DNA from: Plantago ovata
Taxonomy: Eukaryota; Streptophyta; Magnoliopsida; Lamiales; Plantaginaceae
Direction of reading: 5' to 3'
Length of the DNA: 64,000 nt
NCBI GenBank assembly: GCA_028274465.1
Contig: CM051457.1
Coordinates: 101,245,982 to 101,309,981, forward strand
Within the stretch, counting starts at the first letter, position 1. Every line of letters begins with the position of its first letter. The translations under genes were made by a program, and so were the position numbers. The notes beneath the pieces are model-generated. The model was not told the origin of the DNA. It did not search any database and was given only the letters and a program-made list of their open reading frames with translations. Shown here one piece after another: positions 45,507 through 56,892 of this stretch.

Positions 45507-48142
45507 TTATATAGATTCTGACCCATCATCATCGACGTCGTCATCATTATCTTCCACGCCATCCTCATCATCCTGGTCGTTGTCGTCATCATCATCATCC
45601 ACATCGCCCTCATCATCCTCGTCGCCATCATCATCATCATCATATCTGAAATGCAACATACATATAACAGATGTTCATCATATCTTAAATGCAACAACAT
45701 ATAAAAGATGTAGTAGTACTAAGCTTATTGCTTAGATGGATTTCCAATTATCAAATACAAAATGCACCTTAGTTCATCGCCGAGGTGAAGTTGAAAATTT
45801 TCGTTGCCAAACTCACGTTGTTCCTGGAGGATGCTCCTTGCCGAGTCAATGACAGTGGAATTACAAAGATCTACTTCGATTATTTCTAGGGTCTCAATTT
45901 CCCCCAATTCAAGAGGAATCTCCTTCATATTTTCGCACCAACGAATAACAAAGTGCTTAAGCTGAGGGAAGTAGGTTTCATCTGCTATCCAGTTCTTCAA
46001 ATTTGAACCCTCGAGGCTCAGATATTGTAGGTTGCAAAATTCACCTTCACATGGCTCCCATTTCTGAGTTTCAAATTCACACTCTTTGAGTCGGAGAAGT
46101 TGGAGATTTGGTAGGGTACCGATTCTGCTCATAAATGTCCCTGATAACTCCTCGGCATACCTGATGGTCAACTCTCTTAGGCTTTGTGGGAAAAAGGGAG
46201 TGAGCTGATTGTATCTACCCTTGATTCTGATGGTTTCGAGAATAAAGAAGCTGGTGAGATCAATGTTTGGTTGAGTTTCCCAATCCTTACCATCAATTTC
46301 TAAAATCTTTAAATTTGGAAGCTTTCCGAGCAATTGAGTAAGTACTGTCACAGATACCACAGATAGGCTCTGCAGAGTTTCTCCAAGAGTAAAGTTTCTT
46401 GGAACAACACCAATTGGGCCCCATTTGAAATCATAATAGGACTTGACATGCCGTAGCTGCGGAAGATGAAATATTCCCATATGGAAGTTGTTTGCTGGAC
46501 CATCGAACCTAAAGATTATGGTTTGTAAATTCTTAAGTACAACTATGCTCAAGGGTGATTTACAGTCACTCTGACAGCGTAGAGCAAGATATTTCAAGTT
46601 AACTAACTTGAGTATCTCTTCTGGGAATTGTTTGAATTCTATTGTAAACACATCTAACACTCGCAACAACGATAACTCAAACCCATTATTAGGAAATATG
46701 CACTCATTTGCTCCATCGCCAATGACTTGAAATGAACGAGCTTGGTTCATTAGCTCTATACAGCTAGAAAAATCACCAATGTCTTCATAAGAACAAACAC
46801 GGCAAATGCATAATGCATCTTCAGATACTCCTAATTTTTTTGTGAAAATGAACCTCTTCTCTTCAGCCTTTCTCATGCATAGGTCTCTCAAAAGATCATG
46901 TATGCCATATGATTTGGGCCTCCTGCTAAGTGTCCTCTCACGCACAAAAATAAGATTTCTGTCAATGAGGTCATTTAAGTATTTCTCTGCAACTTCTTCT
47001 AGGCTTTTATTTTTGATTGGATGTAGAAATCCCTCTGCAACCCACAACTTGATTAGTTTAGAGGCTTGAATTGGATGATCTTCAGGAAAAACACCTATGT
47101 AAAGTAAACAAGGCTTGAGATAATGAGGTAAATTGGCATAGCTCCAAGAAAATATAGCCGAAAATTGATCATCTTCTTTTGCAATAAATGAACTTATGTC
47201 TTTTGCAACTCTCTCCCACAAACTTTTTATCCTCTCAGCTCGTATTAGGAATCCCCCAATCACATGAAGTGCAAGAGGTAGCCCTCCACATTTTTTCACA
47301 ATTTCTTGGGCTATTTCTTCTAATTCATTTGGCCAATTTTCCCCAGCATGCACAATTTTTCCGAAGAGCTCCCAACTATCTTCCTTATTGAGTAACTGCA
47401 TCTCATGTCTCCTGGAGCTAACATAATCAGCTACATCATTCCTCCTACTAGTCAAAATGATGCGGCTCCTATTATTGTTATCTGGAGCACACATACGGAT
47501 ATCATCCAACACCTTGAAACTCCAAACATCATCCAATACAATCAAGTATCTTCTAGACCATAACGTTTTGTGCAAATCGACTTTTAGTTCTTCATTTTTC
47601 TTATCACTTTTATAACCTAGAAGGCATAGAAGAACTTCTCGTTGATCATATTCTTGCGATACTGTTGCCCATAAACATATATCAAAGTGTTTACTAGAAG
47701 AATACTCAGTGTAAAGTTTACGAGCGAGAGTAGTCTTACCGATTCCCCCCATGCCTACGATGGGGATGATTTCGAGTGTAGGAGATCGTGATGTGACTCG
47801 ATCATGTAGTTCGATCAAACACTTGTCCACTCCCACGAGCATGTGACTGGGAGTCATCAGGTTACTCCTTGAATGAATAGCCGCTGCTGTTTTCTTCAAC
47901 TGACCACTTGCAGCCTTGATCTTGATCATTTCCGCAGCTGCATAATCAAATACTTCGCAAACTTCGGTCAAGTCTGGAGGAAAAATCATGAAGCTTTGAC
48001 CAAGAGGAATAGACAGAACATGAGCTTTAAGGTAGGACTCAAGTATGTCCTCAGCATTTTCGGTGGCATCCCGGATTAAATCCTCGAAAGTCTCTATTCT
48101 AGCCTGGATGGCTGGAGTAGAGATGGCAAGAAAGTCCCTCAA
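45507..48142 (-). CDS. NLR D: R1-type NB-ARC-LRR protein, best preserved copy
   Basis: Two-exon NLR immune receptor: exon 1 is 45,768-48,142, exon 2 is 45,507-45,645, joined in phase (donor ctaag|gtgcat, acceptor gcatttcag). The exon-1 frame is open for over 790 codons. From MRDFLAISTP: one helical unit to about residue 42, P-loop 129-138, kinase-2 LIVLDDVW about 200-207, RNBS-B near 225, GLPL about 285-292, RNBS-D CLLYIGVFPED about 345-355, IHD (for MHD) about 414-416, LRRs to about 785. Exon 2 encodes a ~45-residue tail dominated by Asp. The family start (MAFCLGTLVELL) exists at 48,272 but a base is missing near 48,204, so the native N-terminus is out of frame. Unless translation begins at 48,142, this copy too is damaged. 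Confidence 0.8.
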
Positions 48143-48272
48143 GAAAGAAGCCTTATCGAAAAGTGATTGAATTTGTGGTCTCTTTTCATTATCAAGAACC
48201 CAATTTTATGGTATTGATCAGGGTGGAGAATTTGATCAAGAAGTTCGACAAGGGTTCCCAAGCAGAAGGCCA
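48143..48272 (-). pseudogene. Out-of-frame native N-terminus of NLR D
   Basis: The ATG at about 48,272 opens MAFCLGTLVELLDQILHPDQ, as in NLR A. Then the frame is lost, because caattttatgg replaces A's caatctttatag (one base fewer, about 48,204). Downstream, in the main frame of D, the expected residues are encoded (EKRPQIQSLFDKASFL), so only the single base separates this start from the long frame. Confidence 0.75.
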
Positions 48273-48289
48273 TCTATGGTTTGTCAAAG

Positions 48290-48504
48290 AAAGAAAAGAA
48301 AGAGTATTTTGGAGTGTTTGGAAACTACCAGTATGTGAAATGATGATGATGAACTTGCTGTTGGAATGCAAAAGTGTTATGGTAGAAAGAACCTGCTGCT
48401 TTCCATGACAGTCTGTTTGTTGGCTTGTGTATTGGATGATTCCTTTTGGTTGGTATGGACTTTTCCCTATATATAATTGATACATTACATATTATTATAA
48501 TAGA
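48290..48504. other. 5' flank of NLR D
   Basis: Promoter-side sequence with no recognised element; it is much less like the A and B flanks than those are to each other. Confidence 0.3.
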
Positions 48505-48680
48505 TGATATAATGAGTTTGTATATAATTAGATAATATTAGAATATAAGCTAGTTTATAGTTAGGATAGCTATTTACTTATGAGATATTGATTAGGACTC
48601 TCTATATTGTATTGCCTAAATATTGTTACCTAATGGAATGCAATCATTAACGGAAATAATTCTTTCATGGTATCACGTTA
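48505..48680 (+). mobile_element. Small copia-type LTR remnant with PBS
   Basis: A stretch starting tgatataatgag and ending attctttca is followed directly by TGGTATCACGTTAGG, whose TGGTATCA is the start of the common initiator Met-tRNA primer site of copia elements. This is the layout of a 5' LTR plus PBS (LTR about 163 bp). No gag or second LTR follows; the leader runs into the (TA)n tract. The LTR start is uncertain. Confidence 0.4.
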
Positions 48681-48864
48681 GGTTCTGCTCTCCGCTGCAA
48701 ACCTCATCTCTAATTAATCAATGGATCATTGATTTCATTGATTAATTAAACCATTCATATCTTGTCTATATATATACACATACACACACACACACACTAG
48801 CCGTCTCGCCGCACTACTAATTAATCATTCCATTAATTAATTACTCCATCCATCTCCTTGTCCT

Positions 48865-48893
48865 ATCCTATATACATATACATATATACATAT

Positions 48894-48944
<51 letters not shown>

Positions 48945-49046
48945 CATATATATATATATACATATATGTATACATATATGTATACATATATGTATATACA
49001 TATATGTATACATATATGTATACATATATGTATATATATATATATG

Positions 49047-49138
<92 letters not shown>
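48865..49138. repeat. (TA)n-rich microsatellite
   Basis: About 270 bases of TA dinucleotides with interspersed catatatgtata words. It is self-complementary and can fold on itself. It abuts the copia 2 LTR, whose first bases (tgttggagc in the other LTR) are missing here. Long open frames reading Tyr-Ile repeats on both strands are artefacts. Confidence 0.95.
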
Positions 49139-49140
<2 letters not shown>

Positions 49141-50891
49141 TCGATGGGCTTTTACTTGAACAAGAGTTTGAGACAAGAACAAGTAGGAACACAAAACAAA
49201 ATGCAAGTATATATCACAAAGTCCTTCCTTGCGCACTATAGGAATGAAACGAACCACGTACAGATTGCAACAACCGCTTGCGCACTATAGGAATGTAACG
49301 AACCACGTACAGATTGCAACAACCGCTGGACTTCCAACAACTCCTCAGAGGAGTAACAATAACAACAAATGGGGAGTAGAGTCAATAGTTGGACTATCTC
49401 TCCTTAAGACAAATACTTGCCCCGCTCGTGGTGCTTACGGAATTTCGGCAATCTGTCTCCCAGGATAAAACTACTCTAAGACGACTGAGGAGCACTCCAA
49501 TAGTCGAATCTAGCGAACTTACTTTGAGTATGATAGAGTGCAAAGAGAAAGTAAATGAGAAGAGAAGTATCAAATGCCTTGGATGTGTGTTTGGGAATGA
49601 ACCCCACTCCCATATTTATACTTCTCAAAGGCTTCAATGAAGAGGTATGAAATCCCTTCAAAAGGTCACAATGAATGGTAGCAAACCATTCAACAAAATG
49701 CCAAAAGGTGGGAAAAACCCGCCAGATATGTCTGTTGGATAAAATCGCCAAAAGTCAAAACCTTTCACAAGTGTTGTGATGGTCCAGCAGAATGGACTCC
49801 TGCTTGTCAATGAACAGGTCTCAGGTTTGATTCCCAACAGGTGCAACTATTTGTTTTTGACGTTTTTTCCACCCTTTCTTGTTGGAAACCATTGTGAAAG
49901 GTCACAAATTCACTAATTCAACTTGTAAATTAATTTTCTCATCCACTTTGAGTAATTAATTACAATTAAACACAAATGAATAACATTCCAACAATGCATT
50001 TTGCACAAATCTATGCAAACCTCATTTGCCTTTTGTCCTTGAATTTTAGCATAGTGGTACCAACTGTATTTTAACGATCAACTTAATTCATTCATGTATT
50101 GACCGATACACTATGTGCATTAATCACCTTTCACCCTACGGGATTTTAGTGACTTAACGCTTTAGTGACATCCATTTCAACAACCGGATAATGGAAAGCT
50201 TGTTTCCAACACGTTGGGCCCATATGACCAATACATCAAATGAATTGAAAGCTAGCTCAATCATTTCACTAAAACTCCCAACAATCCCCACATGAAAGGG
50301 AATTGATGCACATGCACTCTTTCGGCGAGAAGTGATAGCATCGGGGTCGATAGTTTTCGCTTTGAATCTCCCTTGTAAAATACCTTCTGATATACTTGCC
50401 ACGCGGTGGACCTGAGGCCTTGAACCAGTCGGCGTTTTTGTATACCAAGACAAAGATAATTCACACTATCACAACCCTGTAGTCGTTTCAGGTTCTTATG
50501 GTATGTCCGTTGTGGCGCGCCGTGGACAACTCCTGGTTTCTCAAAGTTCTTACATTTGAAGCGGCCCGTCTTCGCACTTAGATAGGTGAACTCCCAATAA
50601 GGACATCCTGCCAATGTCCCACTTGACCCATGCCGAGCTCAAGTTTGGGATTCATTAATAGTTCATAAACTCATCCTTTACCCGTTCTGCAGGATAGCAC
50701 TTAGTGTCTTACGCGGGAATGGGCTTTGGAGTTATAGTCACAAATTGACATCATCCGAAGTGCTCTTACTTCTTAGTGTGTCAAGCACACTCTCGAAGCG
50801 CTACCTGAATCTGTACAGCTTAGTTTTCCGCATTGAACCAAATGCTTGGGATCTCCAGTCAGTATGGTTGGGTTTCCACCGCACAATTCTT

Positions 50892-53800
50892 TTATGATAT
50901 GGGTTTTAACCCCATTCCCCTAGACAAGCAGTATGTCTGATCTCCAGATAAGCCTTTTGTTAGCGGATCCGCAATGTTATCTTTGGATCTTACAAAATCC
51001 AAAGAGATAACTCCCATGGAGATCAACTGCCTAATGGTCTTATGTCTAAGAAGCATGTGTCTAGACTTGCCATTATACATTGTACTTCGTGCTCTTCCTA
51101 TAGCCGATAAACTGTCACAGTTGATCGTTATTGAAGGCACAGTTTTATCCCAACAAGGGATATCCTCCAACAAATCATGAAGCCACTCAGCTTCTTCCCC
51201 TGCTTTGTCCAAAGCAATAAACTCAGATTCCATATTCGACCTTGAAATGAGAGTTTGTTTGGAGGAATTCCAAGACACCGCACCTCCACCAATGGTAAAC
51301 ACATACCCACTAGTAGATTTGGTGTTCTTGCTATCAGATATCCAGTTAGCATCACTATAACCTTCCAACACAGCTGAATATCTCGAATAATGCAAACCAT
51401 AATTGAGTGTATGCTTTAGGTATCTTAATACCCTATCCAAAGCCACCCAATGGTTTTGGCCCGGATTTTGCGTAAATCTTGCCAACTTGTTAACCGGGTA
51501 TGCCAAATCCGGTCGTGTACAATTAGCAATGTACATAAGGCAGCCAATGATTTGCGCGTACCGTCCTGTGCTATGGGTTGTCCAGAATTTTTGGCTATGA
51601 TTTTGCTCATATCTATCGGTGCTTTTAGTGGCGACTGATCAAAAGTATCAAATCACTTCAAAACATCTTCAATGTAATGAGATTGCGTTAGTGCCAACCC
51701 ATCAGCAGTCTTAGAAATCTTAATTCCTAAGATCACATCAGCTATGTCCATATCTTTCATGTCAAACATCCCTTTCAACATGTTCTTGGTATCCAAGATT
51801 AACTCGGGACTACTTCCCGTTATGAGCATATCATCAACATAGAGACAAATCATTACAAAGGACTTCGAATCCCCTTTCATGTATATGCATTTGTCACATT
51901 CGTTTATAGAGAAACCTTTAGATAATAACACATTATTGTAAGAAAATACGATCAGAGTTACCCCTAGGGTACGCAGCGGAATTTCAAAATTTTTCTTAAC
52001 ATACAGGTTAATTGATTATGTATATGCCGTATAAATGTAAACACGTCAATTAGAAGACTTACAGTACTCCAAAAGCAAGCACAGCTTCCAAGTATTCGTA
52101 ATAATCCGGTGAATCTTCTCCTTCGTCGAAGTCGAAGATATCTGCAATACTTTGATTATATGCAAGACAATAAAAGTTAGTTTCCAGCTCCTAGAACCTC
52201 AACCTTGGTATCCACGGATGAACAGCCTATCGGAAGAATGCTAGGATATTCTTTGTGTGACCAAGAAGATGGGGCGGCGGTTTTCCTCTGGCGAGGGGTG
52301 GCGCGCGTGGCTAGTATGGAGAGGTAGGGGAGAGCTTTTATTTTCTCTAAGAAAACTAGGTATTCAACTGTGTGAAAAACTATGTCAAAAGCTCTCTAAT
52401 AGTCTACTATATATAGTAGTCAATAGAAGCCTAAAGCACAAGCAATTAGGCTTCATAAAGGAATAAGAATCTAATTCTTATCGCACAAGGAAACCAATTT
52501 CAAGTCTAGATTCATTCCCAATCAAATTAAAACTCAATCAGGAAAATCTAACTTATCCCTTGGACTTCTAATAGAGGAAGGAGTCGAACTCCTTCCCCTA
52601 TACCATCTGCGCGAGCGCGCTCTCCGAAGGGTAATAGGTGGGTCCCGATTTTGGGACCCACTTATAGTTCTAAGGCAATTCAAACTCCAAGTAGATTTTG
52701 CCCCTGTGCATATGTTAATTCTAAATTAACATATCCTTTCAAATCAAACCTCTATTATATTTCTAAAATATAATCTTTAATTGTATTTACATAAAATACA
52801 ATTAATTAGCCAATTCAATTAATAATTCGAAATCATTAATTGAGCCAGTAAATATTATAATTAATTCCAAATCAATTATAATCCATCAATCACAATTAAT
52901 TCCAGATCAATTACGATTCCATCTTCAAGGATATCGGATAGGCTGAATCACCACATAGTGTGACCCATAGGGCCTCATTGTATTAAGCAACTCCTAGACT
53001 AGGCAAAATGGAATTCCTAGACGGTTCCATTTGCAATATTAATACATGAGGACGTTTGAGAGGTTTCTCAAAGCAAACCCTTTCGTTGCGAAGTCTGTTG
53101 CGCTCAACGCGGCGATGGTAACGTCCCTTCATCTGACTGACTCGAATGCATCTAGGATCGATGAAGTGTCTATCCCAATAATACATCCACGGGCGTCTTC
53201 AGTGAGTTGCATGGTGAATCCAATATCTATTATGACCATCATAATAATAATGATACGCTGGCCAGCGGTTTTACCAATCACAACTATGAACGACTATGAG
53301 CAGTGCTCTCCTGTGCTACACATGAGAGATGAATCCTTCAAAGAAACACTTATCATCCCCATTTGTATGTAGCCATAATCCTGGATCGTGTCTTAGGTTA
53401 GCTTCTTATTCAGAGCTGGCATCGACGGGTCCACCAAGGATATGGGGCAACAAATGTGATGATAAAGTCCTGTAAGTCCAAAGAACGACTGACATCACTT
53501 CGACAACTTATCGGTTCCCATAGACACTTCGGTGTAGAGTATACATCGATGGGAGTGTCCGGTGGATACTTCCATTGTTCGGTAATCACCCTTCGAACAA
53601 CTATGCGCAGTTATGGGAACGTTTCTTGATTGTCCAACAATCCGTTCCGTGGCCGTGGGATCGGCTCACACTTGCTCCAACAAGTATAACCTCCACGCAT
53701 ACTAGTCTCAGCTGGTTCATTCAGACCCCTACATCCGAGATGAACCTCGACTAGGGAGAGTTTGGGATAGATGATAACTCACATAGCTCCCACTATCTGT

Positions 53801-56084
53801 GTGATCATCTATCCGAGGGGACATGTTTAATATCGATACAGACAGAAATAGAGATATGACATGCTGCATGCCTGGTGTAATATAAATATGAAAGCGATAC
53901 TCAATAGTCAAACAACAAACATATATTATATTATGTTGACCTGTGTAATAGTACATATATGCCCTCTATAAGGGTTGCATGCCCTTAATAAGGACTGTCT
54001 CTAGGACATATACACTATCAATTATCAAATTTCTCATGCCATTGTTTTGGAGCTTGTTTTAGTCCATACAATGATTTCAAAAGACGGCAAACCTTGCCTT
54101 CTTGCCCAAGAACTGAGTAGTCCTCAGGTTGTTCCATGTAAATTTCCTCTTCTAAATCACCATTTAGGAAGGCTGTCTTCACATCCATTTGGTGTATCTC
54201 AAAACCATGCAAGGCTGCTATGGCAATGAATACTCTTATGGATGTTATTCGTGACACGGGTGCGTACGTGTCAAAGTAATCTAGGCCTTCCTTTTGTCGA
54301 TAGCCTTTCACTACCAATCTGGCCTTGTACTTGTCAATAGTTCCATCCGCTTTCATATTGCGTTTAAGTATCCACTTGCAACCTAGTGGCTTGATTCCCG
54401 GTGGAAGATCAACTAGTTGCCAAGTGTGATTTTGTAGGATGGATCATATTTCACTTTCGATTGCTTCCTTCCAAAAAGGAGCCTCGGGACTAGACAATGC
54501 TTCGTTGATTGTCTTTGGGTCATTTTCTACCAAAAAAGAGATTAGAAAATCTGGACCAAATTCTTTTGGCTTCTTCGCACATTTGGTACGTCGAGGTTCA
54601 ATGTCATGAGTCTCTTTATTCTCTTGCATTGAATTACTCTTACGTTTCTTCCCACTATTTTCAACATCATGAGCCTTGCGTATCTCTTGTATTGAAATTC
54701 CAGGGAAACCACTAGATTCAAGATCATGAGCCTTGGTTATCTCTTGACTTGAACTAGATACCGTACTTGAAGTCCCCACATTTAAACCGTTAGTTTCAAA
54801 GTCATGAGCCTTGGCTATCTCTTGACTTGAACTAGGTATGGAACTTAAAGTCCCCACATTAGATCCATTAGTTTCAAATTCATGAGTCTTGGCTATCTCT
54901 TGACTTGAACTAGGTATGGGACTCAAAGTCGGAGTCCCCACATTTGATCCACTTTCATCATTTCGTACAGAATTACGATTCTCACCAAGGTTACTCATTT
55001 GACTCTTAATAAAAGCCAAATCCTTCTTTTCCTTCCTAGGAAATGTATCTTCAAAGAATTCTGCATTCCTTGACTCAATGATTGTCCCCACATGTATGTC
55101 TCTTATTTCAGACCGATGAACTAAGAAGCGATATTCACTACTGTTATTTGCATATCCAACGAAGATGCAATCTACAGTTTTTGGGCCAATCTTCACTTGT
55201 TTAGGTTTAGGTATTTCTACCTTTGCCAAACATCCCCACACTTTAAAGTATTTCAAAGTTGGAGGTTTACCTTTCCATAATTCATATGGAGTTTTGTCAT
55301 GATTCTTGCGATGTATTCTATTCAGAATTTTATTGGCTGTTAGAATAGCCTCTCCCCACAAGTTTTGGGGTAAACCAGAAATCAATAGCATCGCATTCAT
55401 CATCTCCTTCAATGTTCGGTTCTTGCGTTCAGCAATACCATTTGATTGAGGAGAATATGAGGCAGTAGTTTGATGGATAATACCATGTTGAGAGCAAAAC
55501 TCATCAAATGGTGCTCCATACTCCATACCTCTATCACTACGAATCACCTCAATTCGTAAACTGAGTTGGTTCTCAACCTCAGTTTTAAAGTGCTTGAACA
55601 CATTCAAGGCTTCTTCTTTTCTACGAAGCAAGTATACATAACAATACCTTGTACTATCATCAATGAACGTCATAAAGTATTTCTTACCACCTCTAGTCTG
55701 AATGAACTTCAAATCACATAGGTCACTATGGATTAGTTCTAGATGTTTGGTACTTCTTTCCACCGAATGGAAAGGCAACCTTGTTAACTTTGCTTCTACA
55801 CACACCTCACATTTGTGTTGAGGTTCCATATCAATAGAAGGCAATGTTTTAGTCTTTACAAGTTTCTTGAGAGACTTGTAGTTAACATGTCCAAGTCTAT
55901 TATGCCACAAGTTGGAAGATTCGACCAAGTAAGAAGAAGAAGAAACAAATTTCTCTTTTCCAACTTCGTGAGCAATAGACTTCATAGAAGCATTATGCGC
56001 AAAAGAGTTTACCTCTCTTTGATGCTTATGCTTCCTTGAGCTTTCATTTGGAATGATAGCTCGAGACCCTCTACTTGTAACCAT
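50892..56084 (-). pseudogene. Copia 2 pol remains (integrase, RT, RNase H)
   Basis: Read from high to low coordinates. 56,084-54,444 holds GAG-pre-integrase (NLWHNRLGHVNY, CEVC) and integrase with HSDLCDL, RSDRGMEYGAPF and AERKNRTLKEM. A TGA at about 54,444 interrupts the linker to RT. 54,356-54,021 is the RT start (DKYKARLVVKGY, VKTAFLNGDLEEEIYMEQPE). The split comes after KFDN; 51,931-51,653 continues with LLSKGFSINECDKCIYMK and catalytic YVDDMLI, then a stop and a shift near 51,560. 51,536-50,892 is RNase H ([22 protein letters not shown]). Four short Ser/Thr-rich repeats (SSSQEI.KAHD.E) lie between integrase and RT. Confidence 0.85.
51937..54020. mobile_element. 2.08-kb solo LTR (or LTR-like non-autonomous element) in copia 2 RT
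   Basis: Begins TGTAAGAAAATACG and ends ACACTATCA, flanked by perfect 5-bp repeats ATTAT (51,932-51,936 and 54,021-54,025). Removing it restores the RT reading (KFDN joined to VLLSKGF). There is no open frame of note and I see no internal repeat of its own ends, so it is best explained as one long LTR left by recombination. On the minus strand its end includes the phrase gctgcgtaccctaggggtaac. The family is not identified. Confidence 0.85.
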
Positions 56085-56892
56085 TGTTCAAACTCAACAA
56101 ACTATTTGTCTTAAGATTGTTGGAGCCGATGGGCTTTTACTTGAACAAGAGTTTGAGACAAGAACAAGTAGGAGCACAAAACAAAATGCAAGTATATATA
56201 TCAATATATAAGAAAAAAAAGAACTTACAAAGTAGAGTTGATTCAATCACAAAGTCCTTCCTTGCGCACTGTAGGAATGAAACGAGCCACGTACAGATTG
56301 CAACAACCGCTTGCGCACTATAGGAATGCAACGAACCACGTACAGATTGCAACAACCGCTGGACTTCCAACAACTCCTCAAGGAGTAACAATAACAACAA
56401 ATGGGGAGTAGAGTCGATAGTTGGACTATCTCTCCTTAAGACAAATACTTGCCCCGCTCGTGGTGCTTACGGAATTTCGACAATCTGTCTCCCAGGATAA
56501 AACTACTCTAAGACGACTAAGGAGCACTCCAATAGTCGAATCTAGCGAACTTACTTTGAGTATGATAGAGTGCAAAGAGAAAGTAAATGAGAAGAGAAGT
56601 GTCAAATGCCTTGGATGTGTGTTTGGGAATGAACCCCACTCCCATATTTATACTTCTCAAAAGCTTCAAGGAAGAGGTATGAAATCCCTTCAAAAGGTCA
56701 CAATGAATGGTAGCAAACCCTTCAACAAAATGCCAAAAGGTGGGAAAAACCCGCCAGACATGTCTGTTGGATAAAATCGCCAAAAGCCAAAACCTTTCAC
56801 AAGTTTTGTGATGGTCCAGCAGAATGGACTCCTGCCTGTCAACGAACAGGTCTCAGGTTCGATTCCCAACAGGTGCAACTATTTGTTTTTGA

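Larger units (their letters stand above)
49139..56892 (-). mobile_element. Ty1/copia element 2, gag-less and nested
   Basis: 3' LTR 49,139-50,283 (its terminal bases next to the TA tract are lost) and 5' LTR 56,118-56,892 (truncated on the high-coordinate side). LTR ends TGTTGGGAG... and ...GCTCCAACA. The internal part holds integrase, RT and RNase H, but Gag and protease are missing between 56,084 and the 5' LTR, and no primer-binding site is seen there. A 2.08-kb element splits the RT. Within both LTRs a 49-bp motif (ttgcgcactataggaat...) is tandemly duplicated. The 5' LTR carries an extra ~48-bp stretch near 56,200-56,250. Gene nonsense codons show it is dead. The same family left a solo LTR at 1654-2882. 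Confidence 0.85.

Noticed and set aside
45484..45735. Ser-rich plus-strand open frame
   Set aside because: Antisense reading of the Asp codons in exon 2 of NLR D.
48858..49257. Overlapping open frames of ~90-130 codons on both strands reading Tyr-Ile repeats
   Set aside because: They are translations of the (TA)n microsatellite and have no coding character.
49139..50283. Open frames in the copia 2 LTR (for example 49,389-49,640)
   Set aside because: The same frame occurs in the other LTR simply because the LTRs are copies; there is no protein evidence.
53046..53372. 108-codon open frame inside the 2.08-kb solo LTR
   Set aside because: No motif of gag, pol or any other known protein; the LTR explains the segment.
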